From Hyphomicrobiales bacterium (GTDB lineage: Bacteria; Pseudomonadota; Alphaproteobacteria; Rhizobiales; Rhizobiaceae): a DNA stretch of 64,000 nucleotides. Positions 36,141 to 44,910 of this stretch are shown here, piece by piece. The position numbers were made by a program, and so were the translations under genes. Every line of letters begins with the position of its first letter. Positions within the stretch are counted from its first letter, which is position 1. The stretch lies in NCBI GenBank assembly GCA_900471925.1, contig UCGV01000021.1, forward strand, positions 1-64,000, read 5' to 3'. Under the pieces are notes generated by a model, which was not told the DNA's origin, searched no databases, and was given only the letters and a program-made list of their open reading frames with translations.

Positions 36141-38416
36141 GGACCCTCAGTATAATAACGGGAGTACCTCTTATAATAATACTCGGAGGATCCGAATGAG
36201 CGATACAGCTTCATTTTCACGGGATCGACCTTTGTAAGGATTGCGCCCACACATTTGGCGTAAAGATCCGGGTCAAGCAGTAACGAGGACTGAGCGACCT
36301 TCCGAGAGGTTTTGCCCCATTCAATAACGAAAACGAACGCATCCACCTTCGAAGTTACAGCCCTCGCGTCTACAACAGGCGTCAGAGGCGGGAGATCGAT
36401 AATGACATAGTCAAAATTCTGCCTCGCAGTTTCGAGAAGCTGTTCCATGGCCGGTGACGCTAGGAGTTCGGCAGAATGCGGAACACGCCGACGTGCCACC
36501 ATTGGCAGGAACATCAACTTGGTTGCCGCATCAAACATAACCAGATCCTTCAGCGGCCGGTTATCAACCAATGCTTCAAGAAGTCCCGCGTCCGCATGTC
36601 GACCGATCACACGGGTCGCTCCCGGATTGCGCATATCCGCATCAATCAAAAGGCAACGTGCGCCCTGAACGGCAAGAAGTTTAGCGAAATTGATCGAAGT
36701 CGTTGACTTGCCCTCGCCCGGTAAGCTGGAGACGATTCCAACTACCTTGCATCTCTGAGATGAATTGCTGACATCGATAGATAGTTTCGCGTTCCTTATC
36801 GTCTCTGCAAACGCAGACAGGGGGTGCATCTCTGCATAGGTAACGGCTGTGCTGCCCTTCGCAATGCTTCTGGTGTTTGCCGGATCGGTAGGTGTTGCAT
36901 CTTCAACATTGTTTTCGATCATCGGCATGACGCCAAGGTATTCGATATCGAGCATCTCTCTGACATCATCGCCGTTTCGGAAATAGCGATCACGGAACTC
37001 TCGGAATGCCCCGATACCGGCACCCACTCCACAACCGAAGATGGCGGCGAACGCAATGATCAAACTTCTCTTGGGCGCACTTGGAGCGGTTGGTGTCTGT
37101 GCGGCGCTGATAACCCGAGCTGCGGTAATTGGGAAGCTCTGCTGTTGGATCGCTTCTTGATAGCGCTCTAGAAAGTTTTGATAGAGGTTCTTGTATGTAT
37201 CTCGGGTACGCTCCAGCTCGCGCAATTGAACCTGCGTTTCGCCATTGGATGCTGCAATCCCAGTGGCCTGATCGACGCTATTGCGGAGTGAGGTCTCACG
37301 CGATTGCGCGACTTGCAGTTCGCTTTGATAGCTCTCTGCAATGCGATTGAGCTCTTCGAACATCAACCGAGAATACTCGTCCATCTCCGCACGCAAACGG
37401 ACCGCTTGTACGTGATCGGGTCCGAGACGGGAACTAATTTCTGCTTCGAGCTTAGAAGCCTCAAGATATTTCTTGCGAAGATCGTTTGATATTGAGCTAT
37501 CGAGCACGTCAGTGACAATGGCGTCTGTCTGATGCGCATCGATGATCGATTTGATACGATCATACCTCGCTTGCGCTTTTGCCGTATCGCCCTGGGCGGT
37601 AATCAATTGCTTCGTCAGTTCGGAAAGTTGCTGTTCACTCAGCAATGTTCCCGTCCCGGACTCCACAAGACCGTGTTCCGTTCTGAATTTTTGAACCGCA
37701 AGGTCCGTGGCGAGCGCTTGTTGGCGTAGTTCCTCGATGCGCTGTTGCAGCCAATCGCCCGCGCGCCTTGTCGCTTCGTATTTAGAATTGAGTTTGTCAA
37801 GGAGGTAGACGTCAGCAATAGCACTAGCGATGTTGCGCGCGAGGTCGGGAGATGGCGACGTATAACTGAGATCGAGAACATACGATCGTCCTACGCGCTC
37901 GACATCGATATTGCCGACGATCGTTCCAGCAGCAGCGCGCCGCTTTGCATCCTTGTCGTCCGCGGTAACATCATCATGAGCGAACCACGACTTTACGTTC
38001 AGAACGGACTTGACGTTAGAAATTGAAAACAGCGACTTGTTCGGAGCCATGAATTCGCTGTTTTCCGTAAGCTTTAGCTTGTCGACGACCGCATATGCAA
38101 TCGAGTCAGATTTCAAAAGCTCAAGCTGGCTGAGGACGGTACCCTCGTCGTCATCCAATTGCCCGGGGTCTCCAAGCTGCCTAATGACCTGATTGTCACT
38201 ACGGTCAATCAACACGGTCGTATCGGCCGTGTATTGCGCAACAGACGTTAAAACGTACACCGCGCCCAGAATGGCAAAAATCCCAGCAGACACAGCAACT
38301 GGGCGCCATTGGCGACGAGCTATCGCCAAAAGTTTGTCAAAATCGATAAAATCAGCCTCTGGTGCCCCATCTCGGGATAGATCGACGCGAGCAGGATTCT
38401 TGTCTGGTGACAGCAA
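36137..38416 (-). CDS. pssP: Polysaccharide co-polymerase with cytoplasmic BY-kinase domain (PssP/ExoP/Wzc type)
   Basis: 759 residues; R. leguminosarum PssP is similar in size. Domains are Wzz with a first membrane helix (PVAVSAGIFAILGAVYVL, about 38-55), a long periplasmic coiled coil (about 200-430), a second helix (SLIIAFAAIFGCGVGAGIG) and a tyrosine autokinase with Walker A LPGEGKSTTS (ending near 571), A' LLIDADMRNP and B VIIDLPPL. A C-terminal tyrosine cluster YYYKRYSRYY ends the protein. It controls EPS chain length and couples polymerase to exporter. TTG 38416 with GGAGAT upstream is the best start. Its stop overlaps the start of the next gene. Confidence 0.93.
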   Translation of the reverse strand: MLSPDKNPARVDLSRDGAPEADFIDFDKLLAIARRQWRPVAVSAGIFAILGAVYVLTSVAQYTADTTVLIDRSDNQVIRQLGDPGQLDDDEGTVLSQLELLKSDSIAYAVVDKLKLTENSEFMAPNKSLFSISNVKSVLNVKSWFAHDDVTADDKDAKRRAAAGTIVGNIDVERVGRSYVLDLSYTSPSPDLARNIASAIADVYLLDKLNSKYEATRRAGDWLQQRIEELRQQALATDLAVQKFRTEHGLVESGTGTLLSEQQLSELTKQLITAQGDTAKAQARYDRIKSIIDAHQTDAIVTDVLDSSISNDLRKKYLEASKLEAEISSRLGPDHVQAVRLRAEMDEYSRLMFEELNRIAESYQSELQVAQSRETSLRNSVDQATGIAASNGETQVQLRELERTRDTYKNLYQNFLERYQEAIQQQSFPITAARVISAAQTPTAPSAPKRSLIIAFAAIFGCGVGAGIGAFREFRDRYFRNGDDVREMLDIEYLGVMPMIENNVEDATPTDPANTRSIAKGSTAVTYAEMHPLSAFAETIRNAKLSIDVSNSSQRCKVVGIVSSLPGEGKSTTSINFAKLLAVQGARCLLIDADMRNPGATRVIGRHADAGLLEALVDNRPLKDLVMFDAATKLMFLPMVARRRVPHSAELLASPAMEQLLETARQNFDYVIIDLPPLTPVVDARAVTSKVDAFVFVIEWGKTSRKVAQSSLLLDPDLYAKCVGAILTKVDPVKMKLYRSFGSSEYYYKRYSRYYTEGP

Positions 38417-38466
38417 ATTCGATCTCCAACATTCTAATTCCAGCTACGATCTAAATCTAATTCGAG

Positions 38467-39186
38467 CTATTGTATGACTGGAACGCTCTGACTGGTCGAT
38501 TGTCCCGGGTCGGTCGACGATTGACCCCCGCCATTGCTACTTAAAAACGTGGTGCTCGTTTCATCAAACGTGTTGCTGAAGCCAGCATTGGAGGCCGCAA
38601 GCTTCCCGGCACTTGTCTCGCTGCCCTCGAAAGGCGAACCTCCGTCGCTTCCGGGGCCAGTTGTGCCGATCTGCCCACCATTGCCGATCGCCGAAGCACC
38701 CGCAGCAGCGCCTGCGCCCGCTCCTCCTGGCCCGAGGGCCGCCGTTCCCGCTTCGCCAAGCGCTTTGGCAAAAGCGTCAAGCAGTGGCTGGAGCCGCGCG
38801 TCAGCCTGGACGGCCTCCGCCACTGTCTTTTCGATCATAAGTTTGTATGCAGGATCCGGTATCTCGCAACTATTGGCGGCGCGGGCCAGTCCAGCGCCGA
38901 CGGCGGCCATCTGGGTGTTGTTCGCCTGCTTGGCCTGCTCAATAACCAAAGGCAACGTAATGTCACTGCTTCCCACAAGCGAACGCACCTTCGTCGAAAG
39001 CGCGAGACTATCCGTCAGATCCAACAGAGCGGTTGGTTTGCTTGAAAATGCAGTGAGGTCGGTTTCCGTCAGGTTGGCTTGACCGAGGCAGCCGCCGGCC
39101 GCCATAGCCTCCGTCTGCGAAAAACCCATTGCCGCCACTATCACAGTCAACACAGTAATTCTTGTTATGGTGCGGCTTTCCGACAT
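38467..39186 (-). CDS. Secreted Gly/Ser/Ala-rich protein in the PssO position
   Basis: 239 residues. A Sec signal peptide ends near AMA-AGGCLG (residue 30). The first half of the mature part is helical and contains two cysteines (GGCLG, NSCEIP); the second half is low-complexity Gly/Ala/Ser (for example GPGGAGAGAAAGASAIGNGG). The start at ATG 39186 has AGGAG 8 bp upstream; the ATG at 39192 is too close to it. It lies between the PssN-like exporter and PssP, exactly where R. leguminosarum encodes PssO, a similar-sized extracellular protein needed for EPS. Orthology is inferred from position and size, not from a recognised motif. Confidence 0.8.
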   Translation of the reverse strand: MSESRTITRITVLTVIVAAMGFSQTEAMAAGGCLGQANLTETDLTAFSSKPTALLDLTDSLALSTKVRSLVGSSDITLPLVIEQAKQANNTQMAAVGAGLARAANSCEIPDPAYKLMIEKTVAEAVQADARLQPLLDAFAKALGEAGTAALGPGGAGAGAAAGASAIGNGGQIGTTGPGSDGGSPFEGSETSAGKLAASNAGFSNTFDETSTTFLSSNGGGQSSTDPGQSTSQSVPVIQ

Positions 39187-39222
39187 CCACATAACTCCTA
39201 GCAATAAAATCTGAACGGTTGA

Positions 39223-40434
39223 TCAGTTACTCAGGTCTTCGACGGCTCGACGCGTATCGTTTGCGTCGCCGGTGACGCCGGAGACAGTGGATGATACAGA
39301 GTTCACGATGTCAAGGAACTTGACCAGCTCAGTCGATGCCGAATTGGAAATATAGATAACGTCCTTGTCCTGCATCTTGAATTGCCGCGCGGCAAACAGC
39401 GTTGCTGGATCTCTTAGATTTGCACGGAACACGACCGGAACGGGATCCGACGCGAAGCGTGAGGTATCGATATGCATACTTTGCAGGGCCTTCCGGTCCA
39501 CCGTGCGGTAAAGCAGTACTTGAGCCGGATCTGCACGATCGTCTCGCAGGCCGCCCGCCTTGGCGAGAGCCTCGCCGAGATTGAGATCGGATTCTTCGAA
39601 GTCGAAGCGACCGCTCACGCCAGCGGCACCCAGCATGACGTAAGTGCGTCGCTCATGATCAATAGAGACAACATCGTCTGGCGCGACATATATATTCTCA
39701 GACGGATTGTTGAGGAGCGTGTCGTAAGCGACAGTCGCCGTCTTTCCCTTGCGCTGTAACGTCACACTCGTCTCGACGTTATGCGTCGTCAAACCACCTG
39801 CAGCCGATATGACATCCAACACACGGTCACCTGCGGGACTGACTTCAATACGTTGAGGATCATTGACATCCCCAAGGACCGAAACCTGACTCGATCGCTG
39901 ACTTGTAGTTGTAACCACCACTTGCGGCTCGATTGCGCGGCTGGCCAACCGGTCCTCGATGTCCTGCTCGACAGCTGTCTTGAGGCGCCCCGCAGCAGGC
40001 ACACGCCCAGCGTAAGGAATCGTGATCGTCCCGTTACGGTCGATCGTCTGCGTGGGAAGAGAAATATAATTGCCAGGACGACTGCCGGCGTCGGAAGGGA
40101 TGAAAAGGCCACCGGCTTGAGCTTCGAAGATGGCAACCTGGACCACGTCACCGTAGCCCAGCGGAATCTCAGGCGGTCCACCACGTCCGCCACCAAACCC
40201 CTTGAGGCTCGTGGCCGTCGGCTCGGCGAAATAGGATAGTATGCCCTTGTTTATGTCGATCAAAGCGTAGTCGATACCAACTCGACGGTCCTTGGTGGTG
40301 ACTTTCACCGCCGCGTCCTTGTCTATATCGGCAGCATCGGGACCAGATCGGGGAAGGGCCGTGCAACTAGCTAGGAAAGTTGATGCAACCAGGACAGCCG
40401 CAAGAGGACGCATACCGCATGTTTTAAAACGCAT
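39223..40434 (-). CDS. pssN: Outer-membrane polysaccharide export lipoprotein (PssN/Wza family)
   Basis: About 403 residues. A lipoprotein signal peptide ends in a lipobox LASC (STFLASCTALP), so the mature protein is lipidated. The polysaccharide export domain begins near IPLGYGDVVQVAIFEAQ, followed by GTITIPYAGRVPAAGR and SLBB-type motifs (SVLGDVNDPQRIEVSPAGDR, YVMLGAAGVSGRFDF). It forms the export channel partner of PssP. ATG 40434 or 40413 begins the signal peptide; the upstream open frame to 40554 lacks one. It sits in the polymerase-exporter-PssO-PssP order of Pss-I. Confidence 0.9.
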   Translation of the reverse strand: MRFKTCGMRPLAAVLVASTFLASCTALPRSGPDAADIDKDAAVKVTTKDRRVGIDYALIDINKGILSYFAEPTATSLKGFGGGRGGPPEIPLGYGDVVQVAIFEAQAGGLFIPSDAGSRPGNYISLPTQTIDRNGTITIPYAGRVPAAGRLKTAVEQDIEDRLASRAIEPQVVVTTTSQRSSQVSVLGDVNDPQRIEVSPAGDRVLDVISAAGGLTTHNVETSVTLQRKGKTATVAYDTLLNNPSENIYVAPDDVVSIDHERRTYVMLGAAGVSGRFDFEESDLNLGEALAKAGGLRDDRADPAQVLLYRTVDRKALQSMHIDTSRFASDPVPVVFRANLRDPATLFAARQFKMQDKDVIYISNSASTELVKFLDIVNSVSSTVSGVTGDANDTRRAVEDLSN

Positions 40435-40609
40435 TGAACAACTCGCGTTGACGCCGTTGGCCGTAATGCCCTGCCATGAAAAAAAAGACAAGAGAATTTC
40501 CAATCTTTGAAAAGGTAAGACAAACAACTGCTGAGTACTGTGGTAAGCGGGCAACGCTATGCATCTGCTCCAAAAATCTCCAGCAGAGACTCGGCGTTTC
40601 TCAATTCGG

Positions 40610-42070
40610 CTATAAAATTTTCACCATTCGCGAGTCAACCTCGTCCCGATAGGATAATCCTGATCTTGCGTTCTCACTTGGTACGGAGCGCCGGCCCAGA
40701 CTGATTGAAACGGTCCCGCTTAAGAGTGCTGCGAAGAAAATCGCGAAGCCTGGGATTTGTAAAGAAAAATCGACCGTTGCATGAAGCATGACCAGGATGA
40801 GGGTACATATTCCAAGGATGACATAGGAGCGACCGCGCCTGCGATGCTTGAACCCCCATAAAAAAATCGCGCTAAGGGACGCAACGGAGATCATCAACGC
40901 GACAGGAAAGACAATTCCCAGACCAAGAACACCCTCAAGATAGAAGTTATGGGCTCGATCGAAAACGCCAAAGATCCCGCACGCGGGGTCGCGATAAGAT
41001 GCAAAGACGGTTCTGAACGTTCCCAGGCCCGTTCCAGTCAACCAGTGATCTGAGACAGCGCGCCAGATGCCGGGTAAAATACACAGGCGGTCATCATCAA
41101 ATAGTTCACGTTCCTTCGCACGCAGAATGGCTTGAGCGGAAAACGAGAGGAAAGTAAGTGCCAACACGACGACAGCGACAACAATCCTAACGACGCTGGG
41201 AACGCGTCTCAGCATCGGGGCCGCTAGACCATTTGCTTTGCTTGAAGCCACGACAATCCACAGGACGAGAATAAACATCGCCACGAACGTAGAGGCGATG
41301 CCGGCACGGGAGCGGCTGAGCATCAGAGCTGTAAAGCAACTGCAAAGCAAAAGTGCATAAAAACCCGCCATGAATAGCTTCGTTGTCCGGCCCGTCTTGC
41401 CAATTGGATACGCTGCAGCCGACCTTGAAGCCGAGCGCAGAAGAATCGCTAGAACAAGAAGTCCGACACCCAAAAAGGTGGCCGCAGTGTTTCGATTGAC
41501 GAAAACAGCCGTTAGGCTGTCGAGATATGCAACCTTCTTCACCGCAATGAGTGTGCCGGGCGCCGCCCCAAATTGCAGCAGGCCGAAGACAGCGATGAGG
41601 CCCGAAATTACGCCCATGGCCTTTATCAGCCATTCTGCACGTTGATCCGTGTCGCAGATGCTTAGCCCTGTCAAAAACGTCATGAAGGGCAAGGCGACGA
41701 AGAGTATCGCATTGCGTGTGTCTGCTGGCTCAACGGAAATTGCGCCTTGCTTAACGCCAACGACTTGTCTGACGGATTGCCAGACAGAATTCTCAAGCCA
41801 GTTACCGGGAAGGGGGATCGATTGGACGAAGGTCCACGAGGCGAGGATCGCGAGCAAACCAAGCGCAATTCGGAAAGCATATCTGGCGTTATGTGGCTCT
41901 CCGAGCACGACGCCACAGATGATCGCGAGAACAAACATTCCGATTGCCGCGAAGGAAAAGGGGAAAAGCGTGACGCTCCCAAACGGAATTATTGTTAGGA
42001 CCACCAATAAGACGAACGCTGAAAGTAGAACATCGCGCAAAGCGGGTAGTCTATTTAAAAAATAACCCAT
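40610..42070 (-). CDS. O-antigen ligase/polymerase family membrane protein (PssT position)
   Basis: 486 residues, about 12 hydrophobic segments. A periplasmic loop contains RLCILPGIWRAVSDHWLTGT and RAHNFYLEGVLGLGIVFPVA, the Wzy_C/ExoQ-type region (H-N-x-Y-x-E). ATG 42070 begins the first membrane-proximal helix. It is the first gene of the minus-strand export block and corresponds in position to PssT of R. leguminosarum, an inner-membrane protein linked to EPS polymerisation. It is the second polymerase-family protein in the window; the relation to 25440-26795 is unresolved. Confidence 0.87.
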   Translation of the reverse strand: MGYFLNRLPALRDVLLSAFVLLVVLTIIPFGSVTLFPFSFAAIGMFVLAIICGVVLGEPHNARYAFRIALGLLAILASWTFVQSIPLPGNWLENSVWQSVRQVVGVKQGAISVEPADTRNAILFVALPFMTFLTGLSICDTDQRAEWLIKAMGVISGLIAVFGLLQFGAAPGTLIAVKKVAYLDSLTAVFVNRNTAATFLGVGLLVLAILLRSASRSAAAYPIGKTGRTTKLFMAGFYALLLCSCFTALMLSRSRAGIASTFVAMFILVLWIVVASSKANGLAAPMLRRVPSVVRIVVAVVVLALTFLSFSAQAILRAKERELFDDDRLCILPGIWRAVSDHWLTGTGLGTFRTVFASYRDPACGIFGVFDRAHNFYLEGVLGLGIVFPVALMISVASLSAIFLWGFKHRRRGRSYVILGICTLILVMLHATVDFSLQIPGFAIFFAALLSGTVSISLGRRSVPSENARSGLSYRDEVDSRMVKIL

Positions 42071-42337
42071 TCGTGTATCGTATTCTCAAAGCAATGAAAG
42101 CGCTTGAATTCATGCTCAAGCAGCTGCCGCATACACGGCTTCGATGTTCTCGTCATTACAAAAATCGAGTTAGATAAAATTCGAGCCATGCATTTAAGCA
42201 GAGTGAGACAGCCTCTCTCTAGAGTTGGAACGAACAGGGCGGGAGAGAGCTATCAAAGTTAGCCTCAAGTCGAACCGCCTTCTAATTGTCATAGGGCGGC
42301 GGTTTAGAGGCGCGTGCCCGTCGGGCGGAGACTTGAG

Positions 42338-42940
42338 ATGCGAAAAAACAAGACGGCACTCGTTCTTGCCTCCGGCATACTGGCCGGCTTAATCAGCCCG
42401 GCCCATGCTGCAGGCCCAGGTGGGATGACGCGAAATCTTACACAAGGCTCTGCGTTCGCCTATATGGCGGAAAAGCGGAAGATCGGCGCTCCCTTCGCGC
42501 AAGTTCTTTTTTGCACCCGCAACCCAAGTGAATGTGCCGACAACCGGGGTGAGCCAGTGGTAACGCTTGAAGACAAGGCTCTCCAGCAACTCAAAAGCGT
42601 CAATCTATCGGTCAACAAAACGATGATCGGTAGAAATGACAGCGTTGGCGAATTGGGAGGGGATATATGGCAGGTCAACGTCCGTTCGGGCGATTGTGAG
42701 GATTTTGCCTTGACCAAGCGCAGCCGCCTTTTGGCACTCGGTTGGTCATCGCGTGCCATGCGTATTGCAACCGCGTACACTCGCTCCGGCGAGGGGCATG
42801 CTGTCCTCGTCGTTAGAACGACAATCGGTGATCTTGTCCTTGACAATCGTACGAGCGCTATCAAAAACTGGCGCGATACCGATCTTCGCTGGGACAAAAT
42901 TCAGTCCGATGCGGACCCCTACACCTGGTATGCCCTTTAA
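42338..42940 (+). CDS. Periplasmic transglutaminase-like cysteine protease, LapG/BTLCP family
   Basis: 200 residues with a signal peptide (cleavage near AHA-AGPG, residue 26). The catalytic triad of peptidase family C93 is present: Cys in VRSGDCEDFALTKRS, His in GEGHAVLVVRT, Asp in LVLDNRT. LapG proteases of this family cut surface adhesins secreted by type I systems under cyclic-di-GMP control through LapD; no LapD-like gene is in the window. ATG 42338 follows GGAG. It is divergent from the export block. Substrate cleavage here is inference; many rhizobial family members have no known substrate. Confidence 0.87.
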   Translation: MRKNKTALVLASGILAGLISPAHAAGPGGMTRNLTQGSAFAYMAEKRKIGAPFAQVLFCTRNPSECADNRGEPVVTLEDKALQQLKSVNLSVNKTMIGRNDSVGELGGDIWQVNVRSGDCEDFALTKRSRLLALGWSSRAMRIATAYTRSGEGHAVLVVRTTIGDLVLDNRTSAIKNWRDTDLRWDKIQSDADPYTWYAL

Positions 42941-43324
42941 GCGCAAGACCCGTCTCAAAAGTAGAATATTAAAATGGCGAACCGGCGTCGTTAGCGAACG
43001 GTCGCGCCGGCCGATAGCGAGCTCCCGGTTTCGCTATTTCTGTGATACGACAGCTGTCAGCGACATTCGCAAGACCTCCATCGAATTTGGCATCGTTGAT
43101 CGGCACGAAGCTCCAAACCTTTGATTTTGAGCTCCAGTCAGCTCAGCTTCTTTGGCCAGCGAGGTGCCAGCTACGCGGACCGGCGATCAACTACATCATA
43201 TCGCTCCATATGTGGTTTGTCCCAATCATTGGCCGCAGCCGCAAGCTTCTATTGAATGTTTGAAGATATAGTTTGGAGCGAGAGAGGCGAAGCCTCGAGC
43301 CTGCAGAACGCGAAGACGGAATAA
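42941..43324. other. Intergenic 384 bp, nothing recognised
   Basis: Short frames only, no ribosome binding site or hairpin of note. It presumably carries the promoter of the phosphatase gene. Confidence 0.35.
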
Positions 43325-44110
43325 ATGCTTCATAACTTCATATCGTGGCGACCGAAATCGGGCTCAGTTAGAGCCGAAAGCAAGCAAAGCCGTGGTCGGG
43401 TAAACTACCGTGAGGAAGATTTTGCCGCAATTTACGCCATGAGCGATATACACGGATGTTACCAGCAGCTTGTCGAAGCACATGAAAAAATTGAGTTGGA
43501 TGCGGCGACGATCGATGGCCAAAAGCTTATTGTACTATTGGGCGACTACGTCGATCGGGGCCCAAATTCAGACAAGGTATTGGATTTCTTGTGCGAACCA
43601 CCGCCTTCCGGTCTCGCGAGGCTAGCACTTTGCGGAAATCACGACGCCGAATTTGCAAAGTTTTACCGCAATCCGGCGACACTGCGTCAGTGGTTGGCAT
43701 TCGCCGGCCCGGACACACTGAAGTCATATGGGATTGATCCGCAGTTTATCTTGAAAAGACCCTCGGAAAAGGGGGAACTTGAGAGAATCCTACATAACTC
43801 AATCCCTGAGCAACATATAGAGTTCCTGGAATCCTTGCCCGTCCTGTTGCAGGTGGGACGGGTTGTCTTTGTCCACGCTGGCATTCTTCCAGGCGTTGCG
43901 CTCGATAAGCAGAACGAGAGCGACCTCATGTGGATACGTCAGCCGTTTCTGGCGAATGGTCCTGGTCTGCCATTTGTCGTCGTGCACGGCCATACGCCAA
44001 GCGGTAGGCCTGACGTCGGAACACAGCGCGTGGGTATTGACACAGCGGTCTCGGCAACAGGCCGGCTTACTGTTTTAAAAATGAGTGCAGGACGGTTGTC
44101 CATCCTGTAA
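43325..44110 (+). CDS. pssZ: PPP-family serine/threonine phosphatase (PssZ-like)
   Basis: 261 residues with all metallophosphatase motifs in order: AMSDIHGCYQQL (D-x-H), LGDYVDRGPNS (GDxxDRG), LCGNHDAEF (GNHD), FVHAGILPG and VVHGHTPSGRP. It is cytoplasmic, with an N-terminal 35-residue basic extension. R. leguminosarum bv. trifolii Pss-I encodes PssZ, a PPP phosphatase affecting EPS production, motility and symbiosis; the location here next to the EPS block fits. ATG 43325 with GACGGAA upstream. Confidence 0.85.
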   Translation: MLHNFISWRPKSGSVRAESKQSRGRVNYREEDFAAIYAMSDIHGCYQQLVEAHEKIELDAATIDGQKLIVLLGDYVDRGPNSDKVLDFLCEPPPSGLARLALCGNHDAEFAKFYRNPATLRQWLAFAGPDTLKSYGIDPQFILKRPSEKGELERILHNSIPEQHIEFLESLPVLLQVGRVVFVHAGILPGVALDKQNESDLMWIRQPFLANGPGLPFVVVHGHTPSGRPDVGTQRVGIDTAVSATGRLTVLKMSAGRLSIL

Positions 44111-44269
44111 CAGGCCCCGCCGATTTTGTATCGGAGCTCTCTTAACCGCTTTTTTGAAATGCGTGAGCCTCCCGCAGGTTTGACTGCACGCATCCGGGTC
44201 GGTGTGAGCTCCGACACGTTTCAGGGTATCAGCGCAATTTGCGTTCGATTCTTCGAGACGATCGAGGCT

Positions 44270-44896
44270 TCAAGAATTGCTAAATCGTACCCTCTCGTTG
44301 TCCACGAACGCCTTGATCGCCTCAATTTCATTCGGCCGGATATCATGGCCACCGGGATGCCATTCCGTGCGGACTTGCGCCTTCTGCCCTTCGAAATAGT
44401 CAGCGAGCGCTTGCGTCAGGGGAGCTGGCGAAATCGGATCTCGCTGGCCTGCCGTGATCAATATTCTGCGCCCATCGAGATCCGGGTTGGTATGCGGCCG
44501 GAATGGGATCAGCGGATGAAGCAGTGCGGCTGCATCGAAGATACCCTTTTCTATAAGCACGTTCGCCAGGATATTGGCACCGTTCGAAAAGCCGAGCCCG
44601 ACGATGCTGGAAGCACCATGTTCAGCCGCCAGATTCTGGACATAGCCCGCCATCTTCGTCGTCGCCCGTGCGAGGTCGTCCATATCGTAGACGCCCTCAC
44701 CCGTACGCTTGAAGAACCGGGCCGCTCCATATTCGGAAACATCGCCACGCGGTGAAACGATCGTCGCGTCCGGCAGCAACCGCCTGCCGAAATCGAAGAA
44801 CTGGTTCTCGTCGCCGCCTGTTCCGTGAAGCACGAAAAGGATGGGCTTTCCTGGTGCACCGGCATGCAGCCGGTGCACATAGCTATTATCAGTCAT
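44270..44896 (-). CDS. Alpha/beta-hydrolase, carboxylesterase/phospholipase type (MhqD-like)
   Basis: 208 residues. The fold shows ILFVLHGTGGDENQF (oxyanion region), the nucleophile GLGFSNGANIL, acid GQRDPIS and HPGGHDIRP (His). It lies 14 bp after a ring-cleaving dioxygenase gene, a pair also found in the mhq operons of Bacillus, where it handles quinone or catechol stress. No signal peptide. It marks the switch from EPS genes to housekeeping DNA. Confidence 0.88.
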   Translation of the reverse strand: MTDNSYVHRLHAGAPGKPILFVLHGTGGDENQFFDFGRRLLPDATIVSPRGDVSEYGAARFFKRTGEGVYDMDDLARATTKMAGYVQNLAAEHGASSIVGLGFSNGANILANVLIEKGIFDAAALLHPLIPFRPHTNPDLDGRRILITAGQRDPISPAPLTQALADYFEGQKAQVRTEWHPGGHDIRPNEIEAIKAFVDNERVRFSNS

Positions 44897-44910
44897 CGTT
44901 CTGCCTCCGC

